From: Roseiarcus sp963820795
GTDB lineage: Bacteria > Pseudomonadota > Alphaproteobacteria > Rhizobiales > Beijerinckiaceae
Direction of reading: 5' to 3'
Length of the DNA: 64,000 bases
Assembly: GCA_963820795.1 (NCBI GenBank)
Contig: CAWGBJ010000009.1
Span: 1-64,000 of the forward strand
The notes below the pieces were generated by a model. The model saw only the letters and a program-made list of their open reading frames with translations, was not told the origin of the DNA and did not search any database. This document shows positions 1 to 10,082 of the stretch, in pieces (position 1 is the stretch's first letter; each line of letters begins with the position of its first letter). A program made the position numbers and the translations under genes.

Positions 1-33
1 AACCTGTGCTCTATCCTGCTGAGCTACCGGGAC
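1..33 (-). tRNA. partial tRNA (5' half only), possibly tRNA-Arg
   Basis: Read on the minus strand, this edge folds as the 5' half of a tRNA: a 7-nt acceptor strand GTCCCGG, then TA, a D-stem GCTC, a D-loop AGCAGGATA, D-stem GAGC, A, and the first anticodon arm CAGGT. The anticodon lies just beyond the window edge, so the isotype cannot be read. The 5' half resembles alphaproteobacterial tRNA-Arg, which is an inference only. Confidence 0.7.
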
Positions 34-105
34 CTGACCAGCAAACGCGACTGGCCGACCTCATTGCTATAGACGAAGGAGCACGATGCGGGCAAACGCT
101 TTGGC

Positions 106-945
106 ATGAATTCGCGCCTCGCGCCTCGCCTTCGTCAGCGGATCTGGGGATCCTCTGGCCGCCCTGGCCTTCAGGCCGGAGCAATATGCATCGTCCTTGC
201 CTTCGTCGTCCCGGCGCAAGCGGCGTGCGGAACGCCGTCAGGCGCGGTGCGTGTCGTCGACATCGACGAAAGGCTCGGAATTCATCTCGAGGACGGACGT
301 ATTGTCCGGCTCGGCGGTCTGGACACGCCTGTTCCCACGCGGGGTTCCCCGCAAACCGCGACGGCCGCACGAAAATTCTTATCCGGCCTGCTTGTCGGCC
401 GGGAGGTCGAACTCGACCTCATGGCGAGCGGAACGGATCGCTGGGACCGCACCCTGGCGGATCTCGCCATTCCGGAAATCTCCGCAGGGACCACCGGATC
501 GACCGCCATCGCGTTGCTGGCCGCCGGCCATGCGCGGGTCAGGCCTGAGTTCGAGGCCCGCGCCTGTGCGCCGGCCCGTCTCGCAGTCGAGAACGAGGCG
601 CGCCGGGCCTGGCTCGGCGTCTGGCGCGACCCCGCTTACGCGATCGTGGAAGCCTCGGACGCCGCAGCCCTCAGGGCGCACGACGGACAATTCATCGTAG
701 TCGAGGGGCGGGTGAGGAGAGTTGGCTTTGCCCGCTCGCGTCTCTATCTTGACCTCGTTCCGTACGGCGGCCCGACGGTCGTCATCGCGCGGAAGCTCGC
801 CCCGGCGCTCGCTCGAGAGGGCCGTCCCGTCGAGGGGCTCACGGGAGCAGTCATTCGAGCGCGCGGCGCGCTCGACGATCGCCCTCGCCCGACGATCGAG
901 GTAGATGAGCCGGCAATGATCGAAACGGTCCGCGCCAGGGAGTAG
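106..945 (+). CDS. exported thermonuclease-like (SNase fold) protein
   Basis: This is a 279-residue protein with a long N-region and a hydrophobic segment ending in AQA at about residue 39, which looks like a Sec signal peptide. Residues of about 46 to 160 match the staphylococcal-nuclease (thermonuclease) fold pattern, with a VRVVDID opening strand followed by a VRLGGLDTP stretch. The second half is rich in beta-strand-like sequence and resembles the extra domain of alphaproteobacterial thermonuclease-family proteins. I do not see a complete set of SNase catalytic residues, so nuclease activity is uncertain. It ends 13 bases before the M48 peptidase gene on the same strand, so the two probably share a transcript. 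Confidence 0.6.
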   Translation: MNSRLAPRLRQRIWGSSGRPGLQAGAICIVLAFVVPAQAACGTPSGAVRVVDIDERLGIHLEDGRIVRLGGLDTPVPTRGSPQTATAARKFLSGLLVGREVELDLMASGTDRWDRTLADLAIPEISAGTTGSTAIALLAAGHARVRPEFEARACAPARLAVENEARRAWLGVWRDPAYAIVEASDAAALRAHDGQFIVVEGRVRRVGFARSRLYLDLVPYGGPTVVIARKLAPALAREGRPVEGLTGAVIRARGALDDRPRPTIEVDEPAMIETVRARE

Positions 946-958
946 AATAGCGGCCTCG

Positions 959-2452
959 ATGAGCGAACGGTTCTTGCAGATCTCGATCCGGCCGGCCGAC
1001 GCCCGGCGCTGGCGGGGTGTCCTGGCGCCGGTGGCGGCCGCCCTTAGCCTCGTCTTGGCGGCTTGCGCCGCGATCGAAGCGCCGCCTGCTCCGAGCAACG
1101 TCGCTCCCGCCGTTGCGGCGCCGAGTGCCGTCGGCGCTCCGGTCAGTCCAGAGCGCAAGCGCCTGATCGAGGCGTTCGGCGGCGAATATTACAACCCAAC
1201 GACAGAGAGCTACCTCAACGGCGTTCTGGCGAAGCTCGCGCCTGCCTCGGGCGCTTCGCCCGCGCCCTATCGCGTGACGCTGCTCAATTCGCCCGTCGTC
1301 AACGCCTTCGCGCTGCCCTCCGGCGACATCTTCATGACCCGAGGATTGCTCGCGCTTGCAGACGACACGTCGGAAATCGCCGCCGTCATGGCGCACGAGA
1401 TCGCGCACATCACCGCCCGCCACGCCGCTCTCCGCGCGGAGTTCGAAAGGACGACGGCGCTGTTCAGTCGCGTCAACCAGCAGGTGTTGCAGCATTCGCA
1501 ACCCGAGGATGAAGTCGAGGCCCGCTCGAAGCTGTCGATCGCGCGTTTCTCCCGCCAGCAGGAGTTCGAGGCTGATCAGATCGGCATCAAGAACATCGCC
1601 AAGGCCGGGTACGACCCGTTTGCCGCGGCGCGGTTCCTCAACGCCCTGGGCGAGTGGAGCGCTCTCAAGTCGACGTCGGGCGCGAGCACCGCCGACCGGC
1701 CTGACATGATGGCGACCCACCCCTCGACGCCGGAGCGGATCGCCCAGGCGACTGCGGAAGCGCACGCAATCGACCCGTTGGGAACCGGCGCGCGCGGCCG
1801 CGAGCCCTATCTCTCGGCGATCGATGGCGTCGCCTTCGGCGACGATCCTTCGCAGGGCATCGTGCGCGGAACCACATTCATCCATCCGAAGCTCGGATTC
1901 GCGTTCCAGGCGCCGGAGGGCTTCACCCTCGAGAACCAGACTTCCGCGTTGATCGGCGTCGGCCAGGCGGGAGGCGAGGCGTTGCGGCTCGACAGCGTGC
2001 CGATCGCCAATTCGACGTCGATCGCGGCGGCGATCGAGTCCGGCTGGATCGACGGGGTCAAGACGTCGTCGGTCGAGACGATGCAGATCGGCGGCCTTGA
2101 GGCCGCTACCGCGGTGGCGAAGGGCGATCAATGGAGCTTTCGGCTTGGCGCGATCCGCCTCAACGGTAGGCTATACCGGCTGATCTTCGCCGCGCACACG
2201 CTCTCTCCGGCCGTAGACGCGGAATTCCTCGCCTCGCTCCAATCCTTTCATCTGATCAACGCGCAGGATTCGGCGATGGCCGCCGCGGAGACGATCAAGA
2301 TTGTCGCCGCCGGCCCCTCAGATACGTCGGAAACGATGTCGGCGCGAATGACGTTCCTGCCCCAGAGCCTCGACCAGTTCCTCGTCGTCAACGGCCTCGA
2401 GCGCGGTGTTCGGCTGGTTGCCGGCCAGCGGTACAAGGTCGTGGCGCAATGA
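959..2452 (+). CDS. M48-family metalloprotease, lipoprotein
   Basis: This is a 497-residue periplasmic zinc protease. The N-terminus carries a lipobox, LVLAAC, with the acylated Cys at residue 36, which predicts a lipoprotein. The zinc motif HEIAH is at residues 146 to 150. A second acidic zinc ligand is likely in the downstream EFEADQIG motif, as in BepA/LoiP-type M48 proteins. The C-terminal half (about 290 to 497) forms a separate beta-rich domain. Family members process misfolded outer-membrane or periplasmic proteins. The stop codon overlaps the rdgB start as ATGA, which indicates translational coupling. Confidence 0.85.
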   Translation: MSERFLQISIRPADARRWRGVLAPVAAALSLVLAACAAIEAPPAPSNVAPAVAAPSAVGAPVSPERKRLIEAFGGEYYNPTTESYLNGVLAKLAPASGASPAPYRVTLLNSPVVNAFALPSGDIFMTRGLLALADDTSEIAAVMAHEIAHITARHAALRAEFERTTALFSRVNQQVLQHSQPEDEVEARSKLSIARFSRQQEFEADQIGIKNIAKAGYDPFAAARFLNALGEWSALKSTSGASTADRPDMMATHPSTPERIAQATAEAHAIDPLGTGARGREPYLSAIDGVAFGDDPSQGIVRGTTFIHPKLGFAFQAPEGFTLENQTSALIGVGQAGGEALRLDSVPIANSTSIAAAIESGWIDGVKTSSVETMQIGGLEAATAVAKGDQWSFRLGAIRLNGRLYRLIFAAHTLSPAVDAEFLASLQSFHLINAQDSAMAAAETIKIVAAGPSDTSETMSARMTFLPQSLDQFLVVNGLERGVRLVAGQRYKVVAQ

Positions 2453-3118
2453 ACGCGAAAGCGCCTCCGAGGCTCTGCCTTCCCAAGCGGCTCGTCGCGG
2501 CGACGCACAATGCGGGCAAGCTGCGCGAGATCGGCGATCTCCTGCGGCCTTTCGGCATCGAAGCTGTCGGCTCCGCGGCGCTGGGACTCCTCGAACCGGA
2601 AGAGACCGGCTCGACCTTTCGCGACAACGCGGTCCTGAAAGCGGAGGCCGCGGCGCGGGCCTCCGGCGCGGCCGCGCTCGCCGACGACTCAGGCCTCTGC
2701 GTCGAGGCGCTCGGCGGCGCGCCCGGCGTCCTTTCAGCGCGTTGGGCCGGCGACGCGAGGGACTTCGCCCTCGCCATGACCCGCATCGAGAGGGAACTGC
2801 GCGCGGCCCGGGCGCCGCAGCCCTGGCGGGCCTATTTCACTCAGCGCGCTGGCGCTAGCGTGGCCAGACGGGCGGGTCGAGGTCTTCGACGGCCGCGTCG
2901 ACGGCGAACTGCTCTTCCCGCCGAGGGGAACGCAAGGTTTTGGCTACGATCCGATATTCCGGCCCGACGGCCACGTTCGCACCTTCGGCGAGATGAGCGC
3001 GGCGGAAAAGCACGGGCTGCCGCCGGATGGCTCGCTCGCCCTGTCGCACCGGGCCAGAGCCTTCCAGAAACTGTCGCAGGCGCTGCTTGTTTACGATCGA
3101 TCCCTGGGTAACCTGTAG
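2449..3118 (+). CDS. rdgB: non-canonical purine NTP pyrophosphatase (RdgB/HAM1), frameshifted
   Basis: RdgB hydrolyses dITP, XTP and ITP to monophosphates and keeps deaminated purines out of DNA. The N-terminal part has the signature ATHNAGKLREI at about residues 18 to 28 and the ALADDSGLCVEAL motif. Near position 2842 the reading frame breaks. With one base removed it continues as ALALAWPDGRVEVFDG, then GFGYDPIF and LSHRARAF, all conserved family motifs, ending at a TAG at 3116-3118. Both halves are well preserved, which points to a sequence error or a very recent mutation. The start overlaps the upstream protease stop by 4 nt. The gene converges on mrcA, with a hairpin between them. Confidence 0.85.
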
Positions 3119-3138
3119 AAGCGGTCGATCACCCGGTC

Positions 3139-3161
3139 AGCCGCGATCCACGATCGCGGCT
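3139..3161. terminator. perfect hairpin between convergent rdgB and mrcA
   Basis: AGCCGCGATC and GATCGCGGCT form a perfect 10-bp stem with a 3-base CAC loop. It lies 20 bases after the rdgB stop and 15 bases beyond the mrcA stop, between two convergent genes. This suits a bidirectional terminator, although there is no long T-run on either side. Confidence 0.6.
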
Positions 3162-3175
3162 ACAGCGCCTCGCCC

Positions 3176-5419
3176 TCACAACCTGCCGAAAATCTTGTCG
3201 AGGAAGCTGTTGGTCCTCTCCCCTGGCTGGCCGACGTTGGGAATCGGCGCGGGCGGCACGGGGGCATCGTTGACGACCGGGGTCGGCGAAGCGCGGCCGC
3301 CCGGCACGAGCGAGGCCAGGGTCGGCGCGAGCGGACCGGCGGCCAGCGGTGCGCTCGCGGGGGACCCGCCGCCGCGGCCGCCGGGCGGCGGGGTCGGCCC
3401 CGGGGCGCCGGTGAGGTCGAGCGGCGGCAGCGAGAGCGGGAAGGGATTCGGCGGCCCGCCGCTTCGCCAGATGCCGAGCGGCAGTCCCGCCGCCGGGACG
3501 CCCTGGTGGGCGGCCTTCATGAACCGACTCCAGATCTCGACCGGCAGGTTGCCGCCGGAGACCTTTTTGGTCGGGCTGCTGTCGTCGTTGCCAAGCCAGA
3601 CCGCAGCGACGAGATAGCTCGTGTAGCCGACGAACCAGGCGTCGCGCCACTCCTGGCTCGTTCCGGTCTTGCCGGCCGCCTGCCAGCCGGGCAACTCGGC
3701 CTTATGCGCAGTGCCGGTCAGAAGCGTCTCCTCCATCATCGCGTTCATCATCGGGACGTACTGCGGATCGATGACGCGGCCGAAATTCGCATTGCGGCGG
3801 AGGTAGAGCTGCTTGCCGCTAGCGGTCCGCACCCGCATTATGACGTGCGGCTGGACGCCGATGCCGCCATTGGCGAAGGCGGCGTAGGCCGAGACCATCT
3901 CGAGCGGCGTCACCTCCGAGGTGCCGAGCGCGATCGAGGCGTTCGGCTCGAGCTCGGAGGCGATGCCGAGCCGGTGCGCAACCGAGACCACCGTCTTTGG
4001 CCCGACCTCGAGGCCGAGCCGGACGGCGACCGTATTCAGCGACAACGACAACGCCTTCGTCAGCGTGACCGGGCCAAAATATTCGCGGCTGTAATTTTCG
4101 GGGTTCCAGCCGTGTACCGAGATCGGCGCGTCCTCGCGCACCGTGTCGGGCGTCAGGCCCTTCTCCAGCGCCGCGAGATAGACGAAGGGCTTGAACGATG
4201 AGCCCGGCTGGCGCTTGGCCGATACGGCGCGGTTGAACTGGCTCTCGGCATAATTGCGACCGCCGATCATCGCCTTGACCGCGCCGTTCGGATCGACGGC
4301 GACCAGCGCGCCCTCCGAGACGCCGAACTTCGCCCCCTTGGCGTTGAGCTCTTCGGTCAGCGCATGCTCGGCCTCGACCTGCATCTTCGGGTCGAGCGTG
4401 GTGGTGACGACAATGTCCTCGTCGATCGCGCCGACCGTGTCGTCGAGCGCGTCCATCACATAGTCGGCGGCGTAATTGATTGAACCCGCGCTCTTGTCGC
4501 GCCAGACATGCGCCGGGTTGGCGAGCGCCATCCTGGCCATCGCCGGGGTGATCTGGCCCTGCTCCGCCATGGCGGCGATGACCTCGGCGGCGCGCTCGTT
4601 GGCGCCGGCGAGGTTGTGATTCGGCGCGAGCCTGGTCGGCGACTTCATCAGGCCGGCGAGGAGGGCTGCTTCCGACAGCGAGACGAAGCGGGCGCTCTTG
4701 CCGAAATATTTCTGCGCCGCCGCCTCCACCCCGTAGGCGCCCGAGCCGAAATAGACGCGATTGAGATAGAGTTCGAGGATCTGGTCCTTCGAATATCTGC
4801 GCTCGAGCCACAAGGCCAGGATCGCCTCCTGGATCTTGCGGGCAAGCGTCCGCTCCTGGGTGAGGAAGAGGTTCTTGGCGAGCTGCTGAGTGATGGTCGA
4901 GCCGCCCTCCACGCCCCGCCCGCCGGTCACGTCGCGCACCAGCGCTCGCGAGATGCCGACAGGATCGATGCCGAGATGCGAATAGAAGCGCCGGTCCTCG
5001 ATGGCGACGAAGGCCTTCGGCAGATACGGCGGCAGATCGATGAGCCTTACCGCGGGACCGCCGGTGTCGCCGCGATTGGCGATGAGCGAGCCGTCGTCGG
5101 CCAGGATGGCGATGTTGGGCGGCCGCTTGGGCACCGCGAGCTGGTCGATCGGCGGCAGCTGGCTCGCCTCGTAGGCGATGAGCCCTGCCGGACGCGATGA
5201 GCCCCCAGACGCCAAGCACCAAGGTCCAGTAGAAAAGGCGGCCGAGCGGCGAGCGGCGCTTGCCTCGGCTTTTCCTGCCGCGCTGCGGCTTGGCCGCCTT
5301 CCGGCGCGCCGAGGGCGGCCGGTCCGCCGGGTCGGCGCGCAGGTCGCCTATCGTCCGGCGCGCCCGCCAAGGCGCGGCTCGATCCGCGTCCGGTTCTTTT
5401 TGCCGCCTCGGCCGAACAT
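3176..5419 (-). CDS. mrcA: penicillin-binding protein 1A (bifunctional transglycosylase/transpeptidase), frameshifted
   Basis: This class A PBP polymerises and cross-links peptidoglycan at the inner membrane. The likely start is the ATG at 5419, giving a basic N-terminus beginning MFGRGGKKNR and a membrane anchor (LFYWTLVLGVWGLIA). The glycosyltransferase domain shows EDRRFYSHLGID and GGSTITQQLAKN. The transpeptidase domain shows the SSFK nucleophile motif, SLN and KTGTSQEWRD. The tail is Pro/Gly rich. Two compensating shifts appear to affect the N-terminus: a missing base near 5345 and an extra base near 5190, where dropping one A restores a continuous GLIAYEASQLPPID. The enzyme domains downstream of 5190 are intact in one frame. 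Confidence 0.85.
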
Positions 5420-5661
5420 CGCGATCCCAGTCAAGGACGCCGCCGAGCAACCCGGAACGCGCCCACCGCAGGGGAGAAGCCTAAAGCCGGCGATTTAAGG
5501 GCCAGTAAAGCTTTCGCAGGAATTGACGGGACGGTGAATATCCGCGACGAGGCGGAGTTCGACGGCCCCGCGCCCTTGCGAAGGCCGAAGCCCGTTGGCA
5601 AAGTCCGCGGCCCCAACCACAAAGAGCGCATCGGGCGTCATAAGAACAGGGGATTGAAGCG

Positions 5662-6781
5662 ATGAAGGTCACCATCGAGCGGTCCGTCCTGCTCAAGGCT
5701 CTCAGCCACGTCCACCGCATCGTCGAACGCCGCAACACCATCCCGATCCTCGCCAACGTGCTGATCGAGGCGGCCGACGGCAAGGTGACGCTGAAAAGCA
5801 CCGACCTCGACCTCGAGGCGACCGAACAGGTCCCCGCCGACGTGGCGCAACCGGGCGCGACGACCGTGCCGGCGCATGTGATCTACGACATCGTGCGCAA
5901 GCTGCCGGAAGGGGCGCAAGTCAGTCTGGAGATCGCCGCCGACACCGGCCAGCTCCTTGTGCGCTCGGGGCGCTCGCGCTTCTATCTTCAGGCGCTGCCG
6001 GCGTCCGATTTTCCCGATCTGACCTCAGGCGAGTTCTCGCACCGCTTCACCCTGCCGGCGGTCGAGCTCAAGCGGCTGATCGACAACACGCAATTCGCCA
6101 TCTCGACCGAGGAGACGCGGTACTATCTGAACGGCATTTTCCTGCATACCGTCGACGTCGGCGGAACGACGATGCTGCGCGCGGTCGCGACCGACGGGCA
6201 TCGCCTGGCGCGCGTCGAAACGCCGGCGCCGCAGGGGTCGGCCGGCATGCCCGGCGTCATCGCGCCGCGCAAGGCGGTCAGCGAAGTCCTGAAGCTGCTC
6301 GAGGACCCGACACAGGACGTCAAGGTCGAAATCTCCACCGCCAAGGCGCGATTCCAGTTCGGCGAAGTGGTGCTGACCACCAAGCTGATCGACGGCACCT
6401 TCCCCGACTATGCGCGCGTCATTCCCGACGGGAAACGACAAGCGCCTCGTGGTCGACAAGGAGCCGTTCGAACGGGCGGTCGACCGCGTTTCGACGCTCT
6501 CCTCCGAGCGAGGGCGGGCCATCAAGCTCGCCATCGCCGACGGCAAGATGACGCTCTCCGTCAACAATCCCGATTCGGGATCAGCCAGCGAGGAGATCGA
6601 AGTCGACTACGATTCGCCGCCGATCGACATCGGCTTCAACGCGCGCTACCTGCTCGACATCGTCGCCCAGCTCGCCGGCGACACCGCGCTGATCCGCCTC
6701 GCCGATCCGGGCTCGCCGACGCTGATCCAGGACCGGGACGGCGCGTCCGCGCTTTATGTGCTGATGCCGCTCAGGGTGTGA
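5662..6781 (+). CDS. dnaN: DNA polymerase III beta subunit (sliding clamp), frameshifted
   Basis: The beta clamp tethers the replicative polymerase to DNA. The protein begins MKVTIERSVLLKAL after a GGGGA Shine-Dalgarno-like stretch, and it has the three-domain clamp pattern and the C-terminal peptide YVLMPLRV typical of DnaN. At about 6427 a single extra G after ATTCCC breaks the frame. Removing it joins FPDYARVIP directly to TGNDKRLVVDK, a conserved junction between the second and third domains. The gene is essential, so a true null is implausible and a consensus error is the likely cause. It lies alone between mrcA and an exporter operon, not next to dnaA, as is usual for Hyphomicrobiales. 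Confidence 0.9.
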
Positions 6782-6918
6782 GGTAACCGCAATAGGCGCG
6801 GGCGGATAGGTCGTGTCGTTCCGCCACAATGTCTTTTTTGCCAAATGCCGCTAAAGGGACTTCCTGAGCGGCTGTCCCGGCCGAATGTTTCATCAGCGAC
6901 CGCCGCGAGCGAAGTTCC

Positions 6919-7935
6919 TTGGGTCGACGATTCCTTGTCATGGCGGCGCTCGCGGCGATTGCGCTGATCGTCGGCTGGACGCTGTTTCGCCCGAGGGCGC
7001 CCGCGCCGATCGCCTGGCAGGGCTATGCGGAGGCGGATTTCGTTAAGGTCGGGCCGACTCAGCAGGGGCTTCTAACCGCCGTCAATGTCGCGCGCGGCGA
7101 CCGGGTGGCAAAGGGCCAGCCTCTGTTCGAACAGGACGCCGCCGACGACCGTGCGGCGGTCGATCAGGCGCGCCGGCTCCTGCAGCAGGCGCGCAACCAG
7201 CTGGCCAATCTGCTGTCGCCCGCCAAACCTACCGAGATCGAACAGGCGAAGGCCAATCTTCGCGACGCGGAAGCGGCGCGCGACCGGGCGCAGGAGGATC
7301 TGCGCCGGAGCTCCGCGCTGCTCAAATCGGGTTCGGCGACCCAGCAGACTGTCGATCAGGAAGAGACGACGCTTCGATCGGCGCAGGCCAAGGTCGCGGC
7401 GGCGACCGCCACGCTCGCGACGGCTCAGGCGGCGATGGGGCGGGCGGCGGAGATTGAGGCGCAGAAGGCGATGGTCGATTCGCTCGAGGCGGCGTTGAAG
7501 CAGGCCCAGTGGCGGCTCGATCAGCGGTCGGTCGTTGCTCCGGACGCCGGCATCGTCGCCGACGTCATCGCCTTCCCCGGTGAAACGCTCGCAGCCGGCG
7601 CCCCGGTCGTCTCGCTTCTGCCGCCCGAGAACATTTTCGTGCGCTTTTTCGTCCCCGAGCCTCAACTCGCGCGGGTGCATGTCGGCGACAAGGTCGCCCT
7701 TTCCTGCGACAATTGCCCGGCCGATCTCGGCGGAACGATCTCGTTCCTCTCCCCGCAGGCCGAATACACCCCGCCCTTCATCTATTCCGAGGAGACGCGC
7801 AGCAAGTTCGTGTTCCTTGCCGAGGCCCGGCCGCCGTCCTCGGAGGCCAGGCTCCTCAATCCCGGCCAGCCGGTGACGGTGAAGCCGATGACGGTGAAGT
7901 CGATGACGGCGAAGTCGATGACGCGGGCGCCATGA
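6919..7935 (+). CDS. HlyD-family membrane fusion protein of an ABC exporter
   Basis: This is a periplasmic adaptor of 338 residues, probably started by TTG at 6919. A signal-anchor helix occupies residues of about 5 to 24. It is followed by a lipoyl half-motif, a long Ala/Gln/Arg-rich coiled-coil hairpin (about 80 to 190), the second lipoyl half (VVAPDAGIVADVIAFPGE) and a beta-barrel. It resembles E. coli YbhG/YhiI. Its stop overlaps the ATPase start as ATGA, and the ATPase in turn overlaps the permease, so the three form one coupled operon. The C-terminus carries an unusual five-residue repeat, annotated separately. The transported substrate cannot be inferred. Confidence 0.8.
   Translation: MGRRFLVMAALAAIALIVGWTLFRPRAPAPIAWQGYAEADFVKVGPTQQGLLTAVNVARGDRVAKGQPLFEQDAADDRAAVDQARRLLQQARNQLANLLSPAKPTEIEQAKANLRDAEAARDRAQEDLRRSSALLKSGSATQQTVDQEETTLRSAQAKVAAATATLATAQAAMGRAAEIEAQKAMVDSLEAALKQAQWRLDQRSVVAPDAGIVADVIAFPGETLAAGAPVVSLLPPENIFVRFFVPEPQLARVHVGDKVALSCDNCPADLGGTISFLSPQAEYTPPFIYSEETRSKFVFLAEARPPSSEARLLNPGQPVTVKPMTVKSMTAKSMTRAP
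7873..7932 (+). repeat. 15-nt tandem repeat encoding a 5-residue C-terminal repeat
   Basis: Three and a half copies of a 15-base unit of the form ATGACGGTGAAGTCG end the HlyD gene, encoding TVKP-MTVKS-MTAKS-MTRAP. The first unit starts with GTG and copies differ by one or two bases. This looks like slippage or unit duplication at the 3' end of the gene. Confidence 0.8.
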
Positions 7936-8847
7936 GCGACTACGCCATCGACGTCCGCGGATTGCGAAAGAGCTTCGGCGATCTCAAGGTGGTCGATGGC
8001 CTGAGCCTGCAAGTCGCGCAGGGCGAAATCTGCGGGTTTCTCGGGGCCAACGGCAGCGGCAAGACGACGACGATCCGCATGCTCTGCGGCCTGCTCAAGC
8101 CCGACGCGCGGTTCGGGGCAATGTCTGGGCTACGACATCATCGCCCAGCCGCACGAAATCCGCCGCCAGGTCGGCTACATGACGCAGCGCTTCAGCCTCT
8201 ACGACGACCTGACGGTGTTCGAAAACCTCGACTTCGTCGCCCGCGTCTACGAAATGCCGAACCGTCGCGACGCGGTAAGGGCGATCCTCTCGCGCATGGC
8301 GCTCGAAGGCCGCCGCGACCAGCTGGCGGGCCAGTTATCGGGCGGCTGGAAACAGCGTCTGGCGCTCGCCGCCTGCGTCTTGCACGAGCCGAAGCTGCTG
8401 CTTCTCGACGAGCCGACCGCCGGCGTCGACGCCAAGGCGCGGCGCGAGTTCTGGGACCTCATCCACGACATGGCGGTCGAGGGTCTGACGACGCTGGTCT
8501 CGACCCACTACATGGACGAGGCGGAGCGCTGCAAGCGCATCGTCTATCTGGCGCAGGGACGGATCGTCGTGCGCGGCGGGGCGACGTCGGTCGTCCAGCA
8601 GTCGGGTCTGGTCGCCTTCGAGGGGACAGGGGACGACGTCGATCGTACGGCGGTCGCAATGCGTCACGCGCCGGGCGTCGAGGCGGCGGCCGTATTCGGC
8701 AAGGGCCTGCGCGTCGCCGGTCTCGACAGGGAGGCCTTGAAGCGGGCGATCGAGGCCAAGGGCGGCGGACTCGTCTGGGTGGAAGTCGAGCCGAGGCTCG
8801 AAGACGTGTTCATCCACATGCTGAGCGTGCAGGAGGCGGCGAAATGA
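7932..8847 (+). CDS. ABC transporter ATP-binding protein (drug/ABC-2 type), frameshifted
   Basis: This is the nucleotide-binding subunit of the exporter. Walker A is GANGSGKTTT at about residues 37 to 46. The signature LSGGWKQRLALAA, Walker B LLLLDEPTAGVD and the H-loop STHYMDEAERC follow. Near 8111 one extra base splits the gene. Dropping it restores GQCLGYDIIAQPHEIRRQVGYMTQ-type Q-loop sequence. The C-terminal part after residue 220 resembles the regulatory extension of YbhF-like ATPases. It is coupled by 4-nt overlaps to both neighbours. Confidence 0.85.
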
Positions 8848-9968
8848 CCGCCTTTTCCTTTGCCCGCCTCGTCGCCCTACTGCGCAAGGAGTCGATCCAG
8901 ATCCTACGCGACACGATGACGCTGCGCATCATCATCCTGATCCCGATCATGCAGCTCTTCCTGTTCGGCTATGCGATCAACTCCGATCCGAAGCACCTGC
9001 CGGCCGGCATCCTGTCGATCGAGGATTCGAAATACACCCGCACGATCGCCGCGGCGCTCAACAATTCGGGTTATTACGATCTTCATGTCATCCGGTCGGA
9101 GGCGAAGGCGGAAGCGGGACTTGCCCGGGGCGACTTGATGTTCGTCGTCGAAATCCCACCAGACTTTGACCGCGCCGTCGATCGCGGCGAGCAGCCCGGC
9201 GTGCTGATCGATGCCGATGCGACCGACCCGACCGCCATCGGCAACGCGGTCGCGGCGCTCGGCCAGGTGGCGAACAGCCTCAATCGCGATCTGCCGCCGA
9301 TCCGGCAGGCGCAGCCGCAGACGCCGCCGTTCCAGTTCGTCGTCCACGCCCGCTACAATCCCGAGCAGCTGACAGTGCTCAACGTCGTGCCGGGCCTCAT
9401 CTGCATCGTGCTGATGTTCTCGACGCTGTTCGTCACCACGCTCGCCATCACCAAGGAGCGGGAGCGCGGCACGATGGAGAACCTGCTGGCCATGCCCGTC
9501 AGGCCGGTCGAGGTGATGGTCGCCAAGATCGCGCCCTATGTGGTGATCGGCTACATCCAGGTGCTTCTCATCCTGGTCGCAGCGTCGATTTTCTTCGCCC
9601 TGCCGATCCGCGGATCGATCCCGCTTCTCCTCGGCGCGCTCGGGCTCTTCATCGCCAGCAATCTGGCGCTCGGCGTCACCTTCTCGACCATCTCGGCCAA
9701 TCAGATGCAGGCCGTGCAGCTGGCGCAGTTCACCCTCATGCCGTCGTTCCTATTGTCGGGCTTCATGTTCCCGTTCCGCGGCATGCCGGCCTGGGCGCAG
9801 GCGATCGGCAATCTGCTCCCCGCGACCCACGCCATGCGGATCGTGCGCGGCCTGCTGCTCAAAGGCGTCGGCTGGCGCGAAATTGCGCCCGAGCTCTGGC
9901 CGATTGCCCTCTTCGCCATCGTCGTCATCGCCTTCGCGAGCTTCGTTTACCGCGAGACGCTGGACTGA
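8844..9968 (+). CDS. ABC-2 type permease of the exporter
   Basis: This 374-residue inner-membrane subunit has the ABC-2 layout: one N-terminal helix (about residues 23 to 42, IIILIPIMQLFLFGYA), a large extracytoplasmic domain up to about 170, and five further helices. The RERGTMENLLAMPVRPVEVM motif between helices is characteristic of the YbhR/YhhJ family. The ATG at 8844 overlaps the ATPase stop. Unlike ybhFSR there is only one permease gene, so the transporter probably works as a homodimer. Confidence 0.85.
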   Translation: MTAFSFARLVALLRKESIQILRDTMTLRIIILIPIMQLFLFGYAINSDPKHLPAGILSIEDSKYTRTIAAALNNSGYYDLHVIRSEAKAEAGLARGDLMFVVEIPPDFDRAVDRGEQPGVLIDADATDPTAIGNAVAALGQVANSLNRDLPPIRQAQPQTPPFQFVVHARYNPEQLTVLNVVPGLICIVLMFSTLFVTTLAITKERERGTMENLLAMPVRPVEVMVAKIAPYVVIGYIQVLLILVAASIFFALPIRGSIPLLLGALGLFIASNLALGVTFSTISANQMQAVQLAQFTLMPSFLLSGFMFPFRGMPAWAQAIGNLLPATHAMRIVRGLLLKGVGWREIAPELWPIALFAIVVIAFASFVYRETLD

Positions 9969-10082
9969 GCTTCGATCCGACGCTGCCGTAAGGGGCGACC
10001 CCCCGGCCGGTTGACCACGATCAACGACAGGCTCGACGCCTAGGATAAACTGAATAACGATGGGGCTCCGCGAGGGTCTGCG

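Noticed and set aside
5662..6781. Programmed +1 frameshifting in dnaN
   Set aside because: There is no recognisable slippery site or stimulatory structure, and many unrelated genes in the window show the same kind of shift in different contexts. Sequence error is simpler.
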